Shown: positions 51,860 to 61,590, counted from the first letter of the stretch. The stretch is 64,000 bases of DNA from Owenweeksia hongkongensis DSM 17368 (GCF_000236705.1 NC_016599.1:2542001-2606000); one strand, 5' to 3'. Notes: generated by a model from the sequence alone, not told the origin. Program-made: numbers and translations.

Positions 51860-52165
51860 TTCGGTTAAGAGAACAGCAGCTATCTCAATGGTTTGGCGAT
51901 AGTACTGTTTTAAAGTAAGCATATTGAATATACTTTCCTTGGTGTACTTCTCTCTTTAGGTTTTAAATGCACGATCTAAAAGCATTTAAAGCTGTTTGCG
52001 GAAGTATATATTTTTCGTTCAACTCCCCATCTATTTGCATGTTTAAGCAATGCAGCGCTCCATTATTTAAAGTGAAGAAGGTGAAGCTGGATAAGTATGT
52101 TGAGAATGTAGTGGTAGAGATTACCCTGTCAATTATAAGATAAATGCAATCAGGGTAATATATCT
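51860..52165. other. intergenic region, no clear gene
   Basis: This stretch holds no convincing gene. A 35-codon frame starts at an ATG near 52039 (MFKQCSAPLFKVKKVK...), without a ribosome site, and could be a short remnant. A small inverted pair, TTACCCTG / CAGGGTAA (52122-52157), is visible just before the terminator of the convergent LamG gene. Confidence 0.3.
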
Positions 52166-52169
52166 AAAT

Positions 52170-52200
52170 AAAAAAACCGCCCCGGTTTCCCGAAGCGGTT
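52170..52200 (-). terminator. terminator after the LamG/FN3 gene
   Basis: On the minus strand AACCGC and GCGGTT (outer arms), with CGG/CCG inside, precede a TTTTTTTATTT tail, 27 bp after the stop of the gene at 52227-55916. Confidence 0.7.
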
Positions 52201-52226
52201 ATCACACATAAAAAACTAACCCTCTT

Positions 52227-55200
52227 CTATTCAATAATCATTTTCCTGCTGAAATGTCCTTCATCATTATTCAATTTAATGATGTACAAACCTTTAGGTA
52301 GTTCTTTCCAAGTCATCTTTTCCTCCCACTTTCCTCCATTGAGTTGTGTATGAGAATAAATTACTTTTCCACTCAAATCTAGAATGCTGATTGTAAATTG
52401 ATCTAGCAACTCAACGCTAATTGTAAACTCACCATGATTTGGGTTGGGAAATACATTCAAGGAATTAGCCAAATTATTTTCACCAATGCTAAATCCACCA
52501 ATTGAATCTGTTGTAAAAGTTACAGGCCCAATCCAGCCGCTATTGATGCTATCGCAATTTGCACGAACATAAGCATCGTAAGTAGTGCTCTTCGAGAGGT
52601 TTAAAAGATCAGCAGGATTACCCGACACTTTTGTAATAATACCCACACCAGGTGTAAATCCTGTTGGCCCCCACTGGATATCCCAATCAGCATTTGTTCC
52701 TGTAGATGAAAAACTAAAGGTGGCTGAGTTTCCAGTCACAGAAACTACTGATAGTGAATCGGCCTCTGGACAAACATTCATAGTGGTAAAAGTGAATGGG
52801 CCTACCCAGCTACTTTGATCTGTAGTGCTGCAACTATCTTTTACATAATAATCATAAGTAGTGCTATGTTGTAAACCTGATAAGGTAGTAGCCGGAGTAC
52901 CTGATATAGTTTGCTTCATTCCGGATCCAATAGCAAATCCTGATTTATCGTATTCTACTTTCCAGGTTCCTGCAGCACCAGCAGTCCAAGCTATATCAGC
53001 ATAAAAGAATTGAACATTGGTGGCGGTAAGGCCAGTAGAAGACGCGCATGATGGAGCGGTAAAATCTGCAAGGATCAACTGCTTGTTTGCTGCTGTAGCG
53101 GTAAGTTTCACCTCATCATTATTTAGAAGTCTGGCAGCACCAGTATTTACCCAGTTGTGATAAGAGGCATCTTTACGGTTGTAAATGTTTAGAAATGCTT
53201 CATTGCTTACAGCATCTGCAAAACCGCTATAATCATAAGTGAAATTATAAGAAGCATTGGTAGAACCTTCAGCTAGGAAAACTCCAAAGTGTACTTCTTG
53301 ATTTCCTAAATCACTAATACCCAAGGTGAAATTTGGTAGAGTATCTACTTTGTAAAGATGAATACCTTCAGGGTTATTAATTATAGAATCAATAGCTACA
53401 TCTCCAAAACCTGCAGAAGCAAGGCTAAGAGCAACTTGAGAATAATCAGTAGCATAAGCATATACAGAAGTATCACCAATATGAGCTCCTGATACTTGCC
53501 ATGCTGCAGGGGTTAGGGCTGTAAAAGTTCCGTGATTATTCCCTGCTTGATCCATCACGCTGGTTCCTGAACCTTCATTAAGCGTATAGTAACTTACTAG
53601 GTCGGCTTCATTTCCATTTAGCTTTTGGCACATGTACTGGCGAATTTCTGAAGCACTACGAGCAGAATTCCATATTCTCACTTCATCAATTTCAGCATCC
53701 ACTCTGTTATCCTCATTATCATCTTTATAACTACCGATTACCAACCAGCTATCAGCATAGTCTATAGCTCCTGTTTGAGAAGTGCTACTGGCTTCCAATA
53801 CTCCGTTTACATAAATTTTCATTGTATCTCCATCATACACACCAGCGACATGCATCCATTCATCGGTATTAAAGCTGTTTGTAGTTTCCAAATAGGTAAG
53901 GCTAGAAGCAGAATCACTTTTAAGGGCAAAAGCAAGTTTATTATTATTACTAGTTTCCAAGTCCCATCCACGCTCAAAGTTTCCATTATCCTGAATAAAG
54001 GATACTATAGATTTCCACTGACCAAATGAAGATGGTTTTACCCAGGCTTCCAAAGTGATTGCAGAATCAGGCAAGCCGATTGACTCAGCTGAAACTTTTC
54101 CACCAGAAAGATCGACATATCCATTACCATCAATACTCAATGATGTTCCACTACCCATTTTACTATAATCATTTAGAGTGGTGAATGTAAATGGGCCAAC
54201 CCATGCTGAAGCATTGGCAAAGTTGCAAGTATCCTGAACATAAAAATCGTAAGTGGTATTTGGAGAAAGTCCGTTTAGGAAGTAAGAATTAGTATAAACA
54301 GAATCCAACTTAGCTCCACTGCCTAAAGTAAATCCTGTTGTTCCATATTCTACATTCCAAAGATTTGAACCACCCGTTACCCAGTTTAGATTAGCACTGT
54401 TAAATCCAAGGCTGGAAACACTTAGAGAAGAAGGGGCATTACAAGCTGGAGCTGCCGTAGTGGCAAAGCTGAATGGCCCTACCCATACAGAACTACCTAA
54501 GCTACCGCAGTTATCTCTTACATAAAACTCATAATTAGTGCTCGGGATGAGACCATTAAGAGTATACGGGTTGCTGGTAATACCAGAAATCAAGGTGCCT
54601 GTACCAGCGGTAAAACCTACTGAACCGTATTCGATATCCCATACTAGTGCTCCACCACTAGTCCACGCAAGCTGTGCGCTGTTGTAAGTAATGTTTGAAG
54701 AGGTACCCAAAGAAGGTGCAGCACAAACATAACCGGCAAAATTTGCAAGGATTACCTCGTTGTATTTACCTGATAAACTTCTGGTCTTTATCTCATCATT
54801 TGTTTTGTATCTGGCGGCTGGAAGCGTTTTCCAGGTAAGGCTATCTCCACCACCTCGAGCAAATAGTTCCAAGCTATCTTCATTTGCTACAGCAAGAGCA
54901 AAACTTGAATAGTCATACGTAATGTTGTATTCAATTCCAGTATCGGCTACTGCGTATGCACCAAAGAATACATCATTGGTGGCCAATGCTTTGATACCGG
55001 TAACACTGCTTGGCGCAGCGGTAGTTCTGTACAAGTGTAACCCCGCAGCACCGTTTTGAATACTGTCAAGAGTAATGTTTCCGTTTGCAGCCGAGTTCAG
55101 GTTTAGACTTTGTGCTGACCAACTAGTTGGGTAAACAAATACAGAAGTATCTCCAACTGCGGCTCCTGAGCTAACTACGGATGGTGCATTGATCAACAAA

Positions 55201-55916
55201 GCATCGTGCATACCAGTAGCATCTGGCACTACTGAGCCTGATATATTATTAAAACTATAAGCGGCTACAAGCGCAGTTTCTGTTCCAACTAGAGAATGAC
55301 ACATAGTTGTACGAATATCGTCTGCTGTTCGTGCTTCATTCCAAATGCGTACTTCATCCAGAGTACCTTTGTATTTATGGCCATAGCTTCCGGTACCATC
55401 CTGCCCTACTACAATGGGATAATTTGGAGCCATAGCACCGGTGGGTACACTTCCACTAAGCACTAATGAATCTACTATCAATCCATTGGCGTAAATTTTT
55501 AAATCAGGATGGCTACTTCTACGGTCAAAAACTATTGCTATGTGTACCCAGTCTGTTTCCAAAGCTGGAATGCTAACATTGTTTAAGTCGAAACGGCTAC
55601 CACCACTGAAGCGGCCATTAACTTTTATTGTAGAACTACCTGTTCGCGCTACAATAAAGCCAGGGTTATTACCACTATTCCAATTTTTGTTGGCAATTAT
55701 ACCGGGATCACCACTCATGGCCTCACCACGCATCCACCATTCTATGGTAAAGTCGGTGGTATCAATTACATCATTTATTGCTGTATCCAAGCGAAGGTGC
55801 TCAGAAGCAGATGTGGCAGGAAAATACAAGGCAGAACCTGCACCGCCTTGTTGTGCCCAAGCACCTAGTGCAAGCAGCGCAAAACATGATAATAGGAAAG
55901 TCCTTACTTTTGACAT
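52227..55916 (-). CDS. T9SS-secreted LamG/fibronectin type III protein
   Basis: This is a 1229-residue modular protein. A signal peptide (1-21) is followed by a LamG/concanavalin-like domain (about 30-225; LDEVRIWNEARTADDIR), two FN3 domains (about 395-590) with CAAPSLG and CNAPSSL starts, a second LamG domain (about 600-790; IDEVRIWNSARSASEIR), two further FN3 domains (about 955-1145), and a T9SS sorting domain (LNVFPNPNHGEFTIS...LPKGLYIIKL). LamG modules bind carbohydrates or matrix. It is downstream of the phosphatase-superfamily gene but separated from it by a terminator, and a partial match (13 of 17) to the locus dyad lies upstream. It may hold the substrate or the cell near phosphonate-bearing polymers; this is inferred only. 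Confidence 0.8.
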   Translation of the reverse strand: MSKVRTFLLSCFALLALGAWAQQGGAGSALYFPATSASEHLRLDTAINDVIDTTDFTIEWWMRGEAMSGDPGIIANKNWNSGNNPGFIVARTGSSTIKVNGRFSGGSRFDLNNVSIPALETDWVHIAIVFDRRSSHPDLKIYANGLIVDSLVLSGSVPTGAMAPNYPIVVGQDGTGSYGHKYKGTLDEVRIWNEARTADDIRTTMCHSLVGTETALVAAYSFNNISGSVVPDATGMHDALLINAPSVVSSGAAVGDTSVFVYPTSWSAQSLNLNSAANGNITLDSIQNGAAGLHLYRTTAAPSSVTGIKALATNDVFFGAYAVADTGIEYNITYDYSSFALAVANEDSLELFARGGGDSLTWKTLPAARYKTNDEIKTRSLSGKYNEVILANFAGYVCAAPSLGTSSNITYNSAQLAWTSGGALVWDIEYGSVGFTAGTGTLISGITSNPYTLNGLIPSTNYEFYVRDNCGSLGSSVWVGPFSFATTAAPACNAPSSLSVSSLGFNSANLNWVTGGSNLWNVEYGTTGFTLGSGAKLDSVYTNSYFLNGLSPNTTYDFYVQDTCNFANASAWVGPFTFTTLNDYSKMGSGTSLSIDGNGYVDLSGGKVSAESIGLPDSAITLEAWVKPSSFGQWKSIVSFIQDNGNFERGWDLETSNNNKLAFALKSDSASSLTYLETTNSFNTDEWMHVAGVYDGDTMKIYVNGVLEASSTSQTGAIDYADSWLVIGSYKDDNEDNRVDAEIDEVRIWNSARSASEIRQYMCQKLNGNEADLVSYYTLNEGSGTSVMDQAGNNHGTFTALTPAAWQVSGAHIGDTSVYAYATDYSQVALSLASAGFGDVAIDSIINNPEGIHLYKVDTLPNFTLGISDLGNQEVHFGVFLAEGSTNASYNFTYDYSGFADAVSNEAFLNIYNRKDASYHNWVNTGAARLLNNDEVKLTATAANKQLILADFTAPSCASSTGLTATNVQFFYADIAWTAGAAGTWKVEYDKSGFAIGSGMKQTISGTPATTLSGLQHSTTYDYYVKDSCSTTDQSSWVGPFTFTTMNVCPEADSLSVVSVTGNSATFSFSSTGTNADWDIQWGPTGFTPGVGIITKVSGNPADLLNLSKSTTYDAYVRANCDSINSGWIGPVTFTTDSIGGFSIGENNLANSLNVFPNPNHGEFTISVELLDQFTISILDLSGKVIYSHTQLNGGKWEEKMTWKELPKGLYIIKLNNDEGHFSRKMIIE

Positions 55917-55929
55917 GTCTAAATTGTTT

Positions 55930-55977
55930 GTTTACGATTATTAGATAATTAATAAAGGCCCGCTGCAACGGGCCTTT
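55930..55977. terminator. terminator after the phosphatase-superfamily gene, with adjacent partial dyad
   Basis: AAAGGCCCG (55954-55962) and CGGGCCTTT (55969-55977) pair; on the minus strand ATTAATTA follows. It ends the TonB receptor/phosphatase operon 6 bp after its stop codon. GTTTACGATTATTAGAT (55930-55946), 13 of 17 matched to the locus dyad, lies between it and the LamG gene start. Confidence 0.6.
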
Positions 55978-55982
55978 TTAGT

Positions 55983-57245
55983 TTATTCAATTATTACTTT
56001 TTGAGTTATTACCGCTTCCGTTGAAGAAAGCCTGATGATGTAAATTCCTTTAGCAAAATTGCTCACATCGATTGTGGTTTTACCCTCATTTATGTTCATC
56101 TCTACTGCAGCAGCTCCGGTAAGTGATAGCATCAAAAGCTGCACTTGTTCTGTACTTGTAGATTCTATAGTAAGTTCATTTTGGGCAGGGTTTGGATAAA
56201 ACTTCACATTAGTTGCCAAGATTCTTTCATCAAATCCAACGGTGTTTGTATCAATGATGCTCAATGAATCGGGAATCCATGATTTCCCGTCCAATCCCCA
56301 GTTAGTGTGGTTTTTAGGAGCATCAAAAGGTAGAATCCAATCTATTGCTGTAACTGCGATGTCGGTTAAAACAGGAGTGGTTTCAAGCAAGGTAGGATTA
56401 ACTGGATTGGTGGGCATTTGATAAGAGCCAGGGTCAGCGCCTGTAACAGTCATTTTTGGTAAACTTTCAGCAGCAGCAAACCACCAGATATGGCGTTCAG
56501 TGTTTGAGTTTCCACCATGTCCATAGCCATTACCACCATGATCTGTAGTGCACAATACCAGCCAATCTTCATCAGCAAAGGTTGGTCGCTTCATCAAAGC
56601 TTTCATTACTTCACCTATTTCGGTATCTACTGTTTGAATAGCATTCATGTAAGTAGGGCTATTTAAATCAAAACCGGTTCCATGACCTGCAGCATCGCAT
56701 TCATCGTAGTGTATAAATAAGATATCCAAATCTGGATCTTGGAGTTGAATTTTAGCCGCAGATGTAACCAATCCTTGGCCATATGTACCTGCATCAATCG
56801 CTTGATCCCAGCTGGAATTAAAAACGTAACCCCCTGTACCATTGCTGGCGTCATCCATGGGATTCCAAGTAATGATTTGTACCGCTTTAAGGTTAGGGTC
56901 AACTTCTTTAGCACGCGTAGGGAAATATGGGTAATTGCCATAATCTGCGCCACCATAGCTATTGTTTGTAACACCGTGTTTTGGTTCCCATACACCGGTA
57001 AGCATAGAGCTCCAGCTTGGTCCTGATGATGTAATCCCCAAATGCCAGCTATCAAAAGTGCTGATACCGGCATTCATAAGTGAGTCCATGTTTGGGGTGT
57101 TGGCCGCATTAAGTGCATCACTGCGCACGCCATCAATACCAATGAAAAGAACTTTTCTTTCCTTAAAGGTCTTTTGTGCATAACCTGCAGTTCCCATTAA
57201 CACTCCTAAAGTGAGTGCTGCAAAAAATTGTACTCTTTTTTTCAT
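55983..57245 (-). CDS. T9SS-secreted alkaline-phosphatase-superfamily phosphodiesterase
   Basis: This 420-residue protein has a signal peptide (1-24, GYAQ) and an AP-superfamily domain (about 30-310). Metal and catalytic residues are seen in IGIDGVRSD (Asp38), SSGPSWSSMLTG (Ser74 in the nucleophile position, where sulfatases have Cys), DECDAAGHG, TTDHGGNGYGHGG and the ERHIWW His. A T9SS domain follows (VKFYPNPAQNELTIES...GIYIIRL). It resembles nucleotide pyrophosphatase/phosphodiesterase and phosphonoacetate hydrolase-like enzymes rather than sulfatases. It follows the TonB receptor by 11 bp. It may cut phosphonate or phosphate diesters outside the cell, releasing pieces for the receptor. Confidence 0.8.
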   Translation of the reverse strand: MKKRVQFFAALTLGVLMGTAGYAQKTFKERKVLFIGIDGVRSDALNAANTPNMDSLMNAGISTFDSWHLGITSSGPSWSSMLTGVWEPKHGVTNNSYGGADYGNYPYFPTRAKEVDPNLKAVQIITWNPMDDASNGTGGYVFNSSWDQAIDAGTYGQGLVTSAAKIQLQDPDLDILFIHYDECDAAGHGTGFDLNSPTYMNAIQTVDTEIGEVMKALMKRPTFADEDWLVLCTTDHGGNGYGHGGNSNTERHIWWFAAAESLPKMTVTGADPGSYQMPTNPVNPTLLETTPVLTDIAVTAIDWILPFDAPKNHTNWGLDGKSWIPDSLSIIDTNTVGFDERILATNVKFYPNPAQNELTIESTSTEQVQLLMLSLTGAAAVEMNINEGKTTIDVSNFAKGIYIIRLSSTEAVITQKVIIE

Positions 57246-57256
57246 TGTGATAATTG

Positions 57257-60202
57257 TTAAAAGATTTGATATTTCATTCCTACTAAAGCTCTAATTGAAT
57301 AATACTCAGTCTTAACTGGGCGTTCGCGCTGCCCTCGGTATATTACATAGGGTGTGTTAAGGAGGTTATTTGCCTCCGCATACACACTTAGTTTTTTAGT
57401 TAAATTATAATGAATAGAAGCATCTAGCGTAAGACTTTTGCCCATGTAGGTATCGTAGTCATTGTTGGTTCTAAGGTTTACCATTTCACCGGTTTCGGGA
57501 TCAGGAGCAGCATAAAAACTAAACTCCATTAAATATGGTGAGCGATAGTTGAGCGCCAGATTTGCACTAAACTTTTTGCCTTCGTAAAACAGTCTCGAAT
57601 TAAATACATCCCTTGCCTGTCTTGGTAAATCCTGTAAGGTTGGACGTGCTTCCATTTTCATGCTAGAAGATGTGAAGGAGTAATTCAATTGAGCACCCAG
57701 GTTTTTCCATATTCCGGGGAGGAATGAGAACTTTTTATTTATCACAAACTCCAAACCTCCTACATGAGCATAAGGCGCGTTTTCAAAACGTTTGGCATTT
57801 ACATTAAGGTTTACTGTGTTTGCCGAACCTTCATTTTCCAGTTCAGTAGCCTGATAAGCCGTATAAATATGGTCGGTAACATACTTGTAAAAAGCAGTTA
57901 CTGTAATCATCCCATCCAGCCCAAAGAAGTATTGGTAAGACAAGTCTGTATTCCAGGCGTAAGTGGGCTTCAAATCGGGGTTACCATAAATTACATGAAA
58001 ATGTGTATAGTGAATTTCAGGTTCACCAGGCTTCATTTCATTAAAATTTGGCCTTCTGAAAGAACGTGTAATGGAAGCTCGGATGTTTTGTTTTTCGTTT
58101 AAAGAAAATTTCAGGCTCATCATTGGAAGTACGGACAGATAGTTCTTTTGCAGTTCCTTTTGCGAAAGATTACGCGTAAAGTTGATGGTGTCTTCTTCTA
58201 CTGCGTCCGCAATAATTTCTACATCCGTTTGCTCTAATCTTACGCCAACATTCATGGAGAATCGTGGGGTAGGTTTAAAGTCAGCCATGACGTATCCACT
58301 CGTTACATTTTCGGTATAGGTAAATGAAGAACCAACAAACTCTCGATAGTACTCTATATCAGGACCAAATGGTAAATAGAGCAAACGATCTTCGTTGTTC
58401 TCCAGAAAATTATTCAGTTCATTTTCTGCGAGAAAAGGATACACATCATCTACATAATTGCCATCTAATTCACTCAGGTACTGGTCTTTCCTTGGTATTT
58501 CTCTGGTTTCAAACTCACCTAAAACTATTGGGTCGCGGTATTCGGGGTTTCTTACCCATTTTTCAAAACCTATACTTCTGCTTCCTACTTTGTTTCTAAA
58601 CTTAAAGCCAGCGTGGAGTTTTAGTTTCTTGCTTAAATCATAAGTTCCATTAAGGGAAAGTACCAAAGGGTCTCGCTCCGTGTGCTCCATGGTTTCAGTA
58701 TAGGCTCTGGTAAACTGAAACATAGTATCTGTGGGCTTATTGGCAACCAGGTTCACATACTCTGGCTGAATATTGTCATATGAATCACCGTAATCATCAA
58801 ATGGACTATCAATATCCAACAGGCGCATACGGGAGGTAGAATTTCTTTCATCAGTCCTATTTCCATCAGCGTCAAGGTATAGGTAGTCAGTGAAGTATAC
58901 TTGTTTTTCGAACTCTACTACATAATAGCCATTTCTATTATCTCCATCTTCAAAAGGAACATTTCCAAATCCAAAATGGGCATCATATTGGGCTGCTTTC
59001 CAGTTTACACTAAAGCGATCGTTTAAATGGTGATTACCTCCTACTTCACCACCCATAACGCGGTTTTGCATAATGTTATGGATATTTTGAACACGAATAG
59101 ACTGACCAACTCCTGCCACCCAGTTGTACATGGTTTTCAGGTTATACTCATCATCCTTAAGCAAGCCACCAAAACCTAATACATAAAATTCATTTTTAGC
59201 ATTGGGTCTATAGTCGAACCGTACGTTGGCGCCATAAGAGGTGCGGGTGCCATTATAATCTCGGAGTTCTAGTCGTTCAATGGATTGATCTTCGTTATTA
59301 CCATAAAACAATTCATAATTGTCGGTAGCCCAGTTTCTGTTATACACAGATCCTCCTACCTGATAGCCCCATTTTTTATTTTCTGTTCTGTCGCTAAAAT
59401 TTAAGGAAGCATTCCAAAGAGGTTTGTCCGCTTTAAAGTTGTGACCGTAACCCACCTGAAAATCCATTGACTTTTCTTCAGGTATATATTTTGTAATAAA
59501 GTTGGCGCTACCACCAATGGCATCGCCTTCAATATTTGGAGTAAGGTTTTGATTGTATTCGATATATTCGATCAAACTAGTGGGTAGAATATCAAAATTC
59601 ATGGTTCTACCCTCCATTTCTTCGGAAGCTACAGGCAATCGATCTCCATTTACTAGAGCGGAGCTCCAATCAGTAGGTGTTCCTCTAAAGGAAATATATT
59701 TTCCTTCTCCCTGATCGCTTTCCATAACCACCCCAGGCATGCGCTGCAGCGCTTCTGCCGCATTACGGTCTGGTAACTTTTCTATCCCTTCTTTAGAAAC
59801 AACACTAAGAATGCGGGGTGAAAGTTTCACCATTTGTAGTGCCTTTCGCTCACCTTCATCCAAGGCCCCTGTTATCTCTACTTCCTCAAGAGTTGCTCCT
59901 TCCGTAAGTTTTAAATCACCTAAGTTTATTTTCTGACCATTTGTACCATTAAATGATACTACCTTATTTTCAAATCCAATGAAAGAGATTTCAATACTTT
60001 GCTCACCTGCAGGGATGTTGGTAAGTTTAAATGCGCCATTGAAATCTGTGGCAACTCCAAGGTTAGAACCAACAAGTAGAACAGCAGCTCCTGGCAATGG
60101 TCCATCATTCCCAACTGCTCTACCTTTTACCTCTACTTGAGCCATAATACTGCTAGAAAGAAAGCAGATTAAAATCAAGTTAATTAACGTATTACCCCTC
60201 AT
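57257..60202 (-). CDS. TonB-dependent outer-membrane receptor
   Basis: This 981-residue receptor has a signal peptide (1-21), a carboxypeptidase-regulatory-like domain (about 22-110; GAAVLLVGSNLGVATDFNG), a plug (about 120-245) with LPDRNAAEALQRMPGV and the FRGTPTDWSSALVNGDRLP segment, then a 22-strand-type barrel ending in an aromatic residue (YQIF). No SusD partner is present, so it should be a stand-alone receptor for a small ligand, not a polysaccharide pair. It is the first gene of an operon with the exported phosphodiesterase-like protein, and a 17-bp dyad shared with the phosphonate genes lies 47 bp before the ATG. Confidence 0.88.
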   Translation of the reverse strand: MRGNTLINLILICFLSSSIMAQVEVKGRAVGNDGPLPGAAVLLVGSNLGVATDFNGAFKLTNIPAGEQSIEISFIGFENKVVSFNGTNGQKINLGDLKLTEGATLEEVEITGALDEGERKALQMVKLSPRILSVVSKEGIEKLPDRNAAEALQRMPGVVMESDQGEGKYISFRGTPTDWSSALVNGDRLPVASEEMEGRTMNFDILPTSLIEYIEYNQNLTPNIEGDAIGGSANFITKYIPEEKSMDFQVGYGHNFKADKPLWNASLNFSDRTENKKWGYQVGGSVYNRNWATDNYELFYGNNEDQSIERLELRDYNGTRTSYGANVRFDYRPNAKNEFYVLGFGGLLKDDEYNLKTMYNWVAGVGQSIRVQNIHNIMQNRVMGGEVGGNHHLNDRFSVNWKAAQYDAHFGFGNVPFEDGDNRNGYYVVEFEKQVYFTDYLYLDADGNRTDERNSTSRMRLLDIDSPFDDYGDSYDNIQPEYVNLVANKPTDTMFQFTRAYTETMEHTERDPLVLSLNGTYDLSKKLKLHAGFKFRNKVGSRSIGFEKWVRNPEYRDPIVLGEFETREIPRKDQYLSELDGNYVDDVYPFLAENELNNFLENNEDRLLYLPFGPDIEYYREFVGSSFTYTENVTSGYVMADFKPTPRFSMNVGVRLEQTDVEIIADAVEEDTINFTRNLSQKELQKNYLSVLPMMSLKFSLNEKQNIRASITRSFRRPNFNEMKPGEPEIHYTHFHVIYGNPDLKPTYAWNTDLSYQYFFGLDGMITVTAFYKYVTDHIYTAYQATELENEGSANTVNLNVNAKRFENAPYAHVGGLEFVINKKFSFLPGIWKNLGAQLNYSFTSSSMKMEARPTLQDLPRQARDVFNSRLFYEGKKFSANLALNYRSPYLMEFSFYAAPDPETGEMVNLRTNNDYDTYMGKSLTLDASIHYNLTKKLSVYAEANNLLNTPYVIYRGQRERPVKTEYYSIRALVGMKYQIF

Positions 60203-60248
60203 TCCTGATTGTTGTTATTTGTGAACAGTGCAAAAATGAGTCAACAAA

Positions 60249-60265
60249 GTTTACTAATAAGAAAC
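60249..60265. promoter_or_regulatory. 17-bp dyad upstream of the TonB receptor operon
   Basis: GTTTACTAATAAGAAAC matches 15 of 17 positions of both other strong sites (48277-48293 and 50436-50452). A weaker reverse copy, GTTTACTATTTGTATCC, is at 60354-60370. The three strong sites are spread over 12 kb but all lie before units of the same putative pathway. Confidence 0.5.
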
Positions 60266-60402
60266 TGTAGGTTAAGGAACTGTTAAGAAGGTAAAGTGTT
60301 GATTTTTAGTGCTTATAAGGGCTTTGTGTTATAATGAAGTAAACTTTTGAAAAGGATACAAATAGTAAACATTGGAGCTTTTAAAAAATAGCTCTGACAA
60401 AA

Positions 60403-60430
60403 AAAGCCCGAACAGAAATGTTCGGGCTTT
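60403..60430 (-). terminator. terminator after the DUF2911 gene
   Basis: AAAGCCCGAACA and TGTTCGGGCTTT form a 12-bp stem with a GAAA loop, and on the minus strand a TTTTTGTC tail follows, 21 bp beyond the stop at 60451. Confidence 0.85.
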
Positions 60431-60450
60431 AAATATTATTGCGAGAAAAA

Positions 60451-60960
60451 TTATTTGACTGCCATTGGAACACGGGTTTCTGCCCAGTCTAGATAGATAG
60501 TGTTTTTCTTTGCACTGAAAGTCATGGCTTCCGTCATGTCATGCGATACAGGTTTTACAGTAAAACGCACAGCGTCTTTCTCCTCATCATATTTATAAGC
60601 GCCCCATTGCTTGGCTTCCGTGTTTAAAATTACAGTCCATTCATCTTTACCTGGGATTGTAAGTAGGGCATAAGTGCCAGCTGCCAATTTTTGCCCCCCA
60701 ATGGTTATATCCTTGTCTGTGGTGAAGGTAGTTGCTTCATTTGCTCCCGTACGCCATACTTTACCGTAAGGAACTAATTCTCCAAATATTTCACGTCCCT
60801 TTACGGAAGGCTGGCTGTAGTTAATTGTAATTGACGCATCGCCAATTTTATGCTCCATTGTTGCAGGTGGGCTTTGTCTTTTTTGTTTGTCGCCATGTTG
60901 TGCATTGCTGTTAAAAGTAAATGCGGCTAAAATGCTAAGTGCCAAAAGTTTTAGTTTCAT
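60451..60960 (-). CDS. DUF2911 exported protein
   Basis: This 169-residue protein has a signal peptide (1-20, FNSNAQ) and a DUF2911 domain for the rest, recognised by ITINYSQPSVKGREIFGELV, PYGKVWRTGANEATTFTTDK and the LAAGTYALLTIPGKDEWTV strand. The family is a small beta-sandwich found in the envelope of Bacteroidetes without a known reaction. It is full length and monocistronic with its own terminator. Confidence 0.88.
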   Translation of the reverse strand: MKLKLLALSILAAFTFNSNAQHGDKQKRQSPPATMEHKIGDASITINYSQPSVKGREIFGELVPYGKVWRTGANEATTFTTDKDITIGGQKLAAGTYALLTIPGKDEWTVILNTEAKQWGAYKYDEEKDAVRFTVKPVSHDMTEAMTFSAKKNTIYLDWAETRVPMAVK

Positions 60961-61050
60961 AATAAAGAAATTTTTAAAGGGTGATATTGAATTAAGACGG
61001 TGAAAATAAGGTTTTTAAAAGAACAATTACAGCAGGTGAGTTCGGATTGT

Positions 61051-61491
61051 TCACTTGCGTAGATAGAAAATATAATCACTTTGTGGAGGTAAAATACTAT
61101 GCTGGCGCATAAGTAGAGCAACTTGAGCTCGGTGGTGGGTACTGTGATGGAGAATATGCGTGATCAGATCTTCGAGGGAATTTTGGAAAGGGATACCTCG
61201 CGTATTTTTATAAGTGAAGGTTGTTCCTAGTGAAATAGATTTCACCAAATCCGTGGTTTCATTATACAGTTCAATATTTACACCTTCCCATGTCTCAGGG
61301 TCTATAGATTCCCAAACAGAGGGTAAACTACCGCGACCGTTTATTCTTCCCAACCATATTTGGTGAGCAGAGAGTAGGTGCGAAAGCTGCTTTTGGACTT
61401 CGGTGGGAATAGATTCATTTAATGTTAATCTAGTGATGAAAAGGTCATTTGCCCAAAAGTTATATTCCAGTAATTTTAGCAAGTGTTCCAT
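61051..61491 (-). CDS. DinB-family protein
   Basis: This 146-residue four-helix-bundle protein has the DinB/YfiT metal ligands in LLSAHQIWLGRI and in HILHHSTHHRAQVALLMRQ. The family includes thiol-dependent transferases (bacillithiol/mycothiol S-transferases) and uncharacterised damage-response proteins. It is cytoplasmic and monocistronic. The three-His site appears complete, but the thiol partner is unknown for this organism. Confidence 0.8.
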   Translation of the reverse strand: MEHLLKLLEYNFWANDLFITRLTLNESIPTEVQKQLSHLLSAHQIWLGRINGRGSLPSVWESIDPETWEGVNIELYNETTDLVKSISLGTTFTYKNTRGIPFQNSLEDLITHILHHSTHHRAQVALLMRQHSILPPQSDYIFYLRK

Positions 61492-61590
61492 TGATAAAGG
61501 GGATAATTTGTAAGCTCAAGGTACACACAAAGCAGATATTACGAACTTTGCATAAGCAAAATGCGTTGCTACAAAGACAATTACAGAATT

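Noticed and set aside
51860-52165. Small protein starting near 52039
   Set aside because: No ribosome site, no recognisable family and only about 35 codons; it is listed as an intergenic region instead.
55983-57245. Sulfatase
   Set aside because: The nucleophile region is SGPSW, lacking both the Cys for formylglycine and the following Arg of the CxPSR motif, and the T9SS and receptor context fits a phosphodiesterase better.
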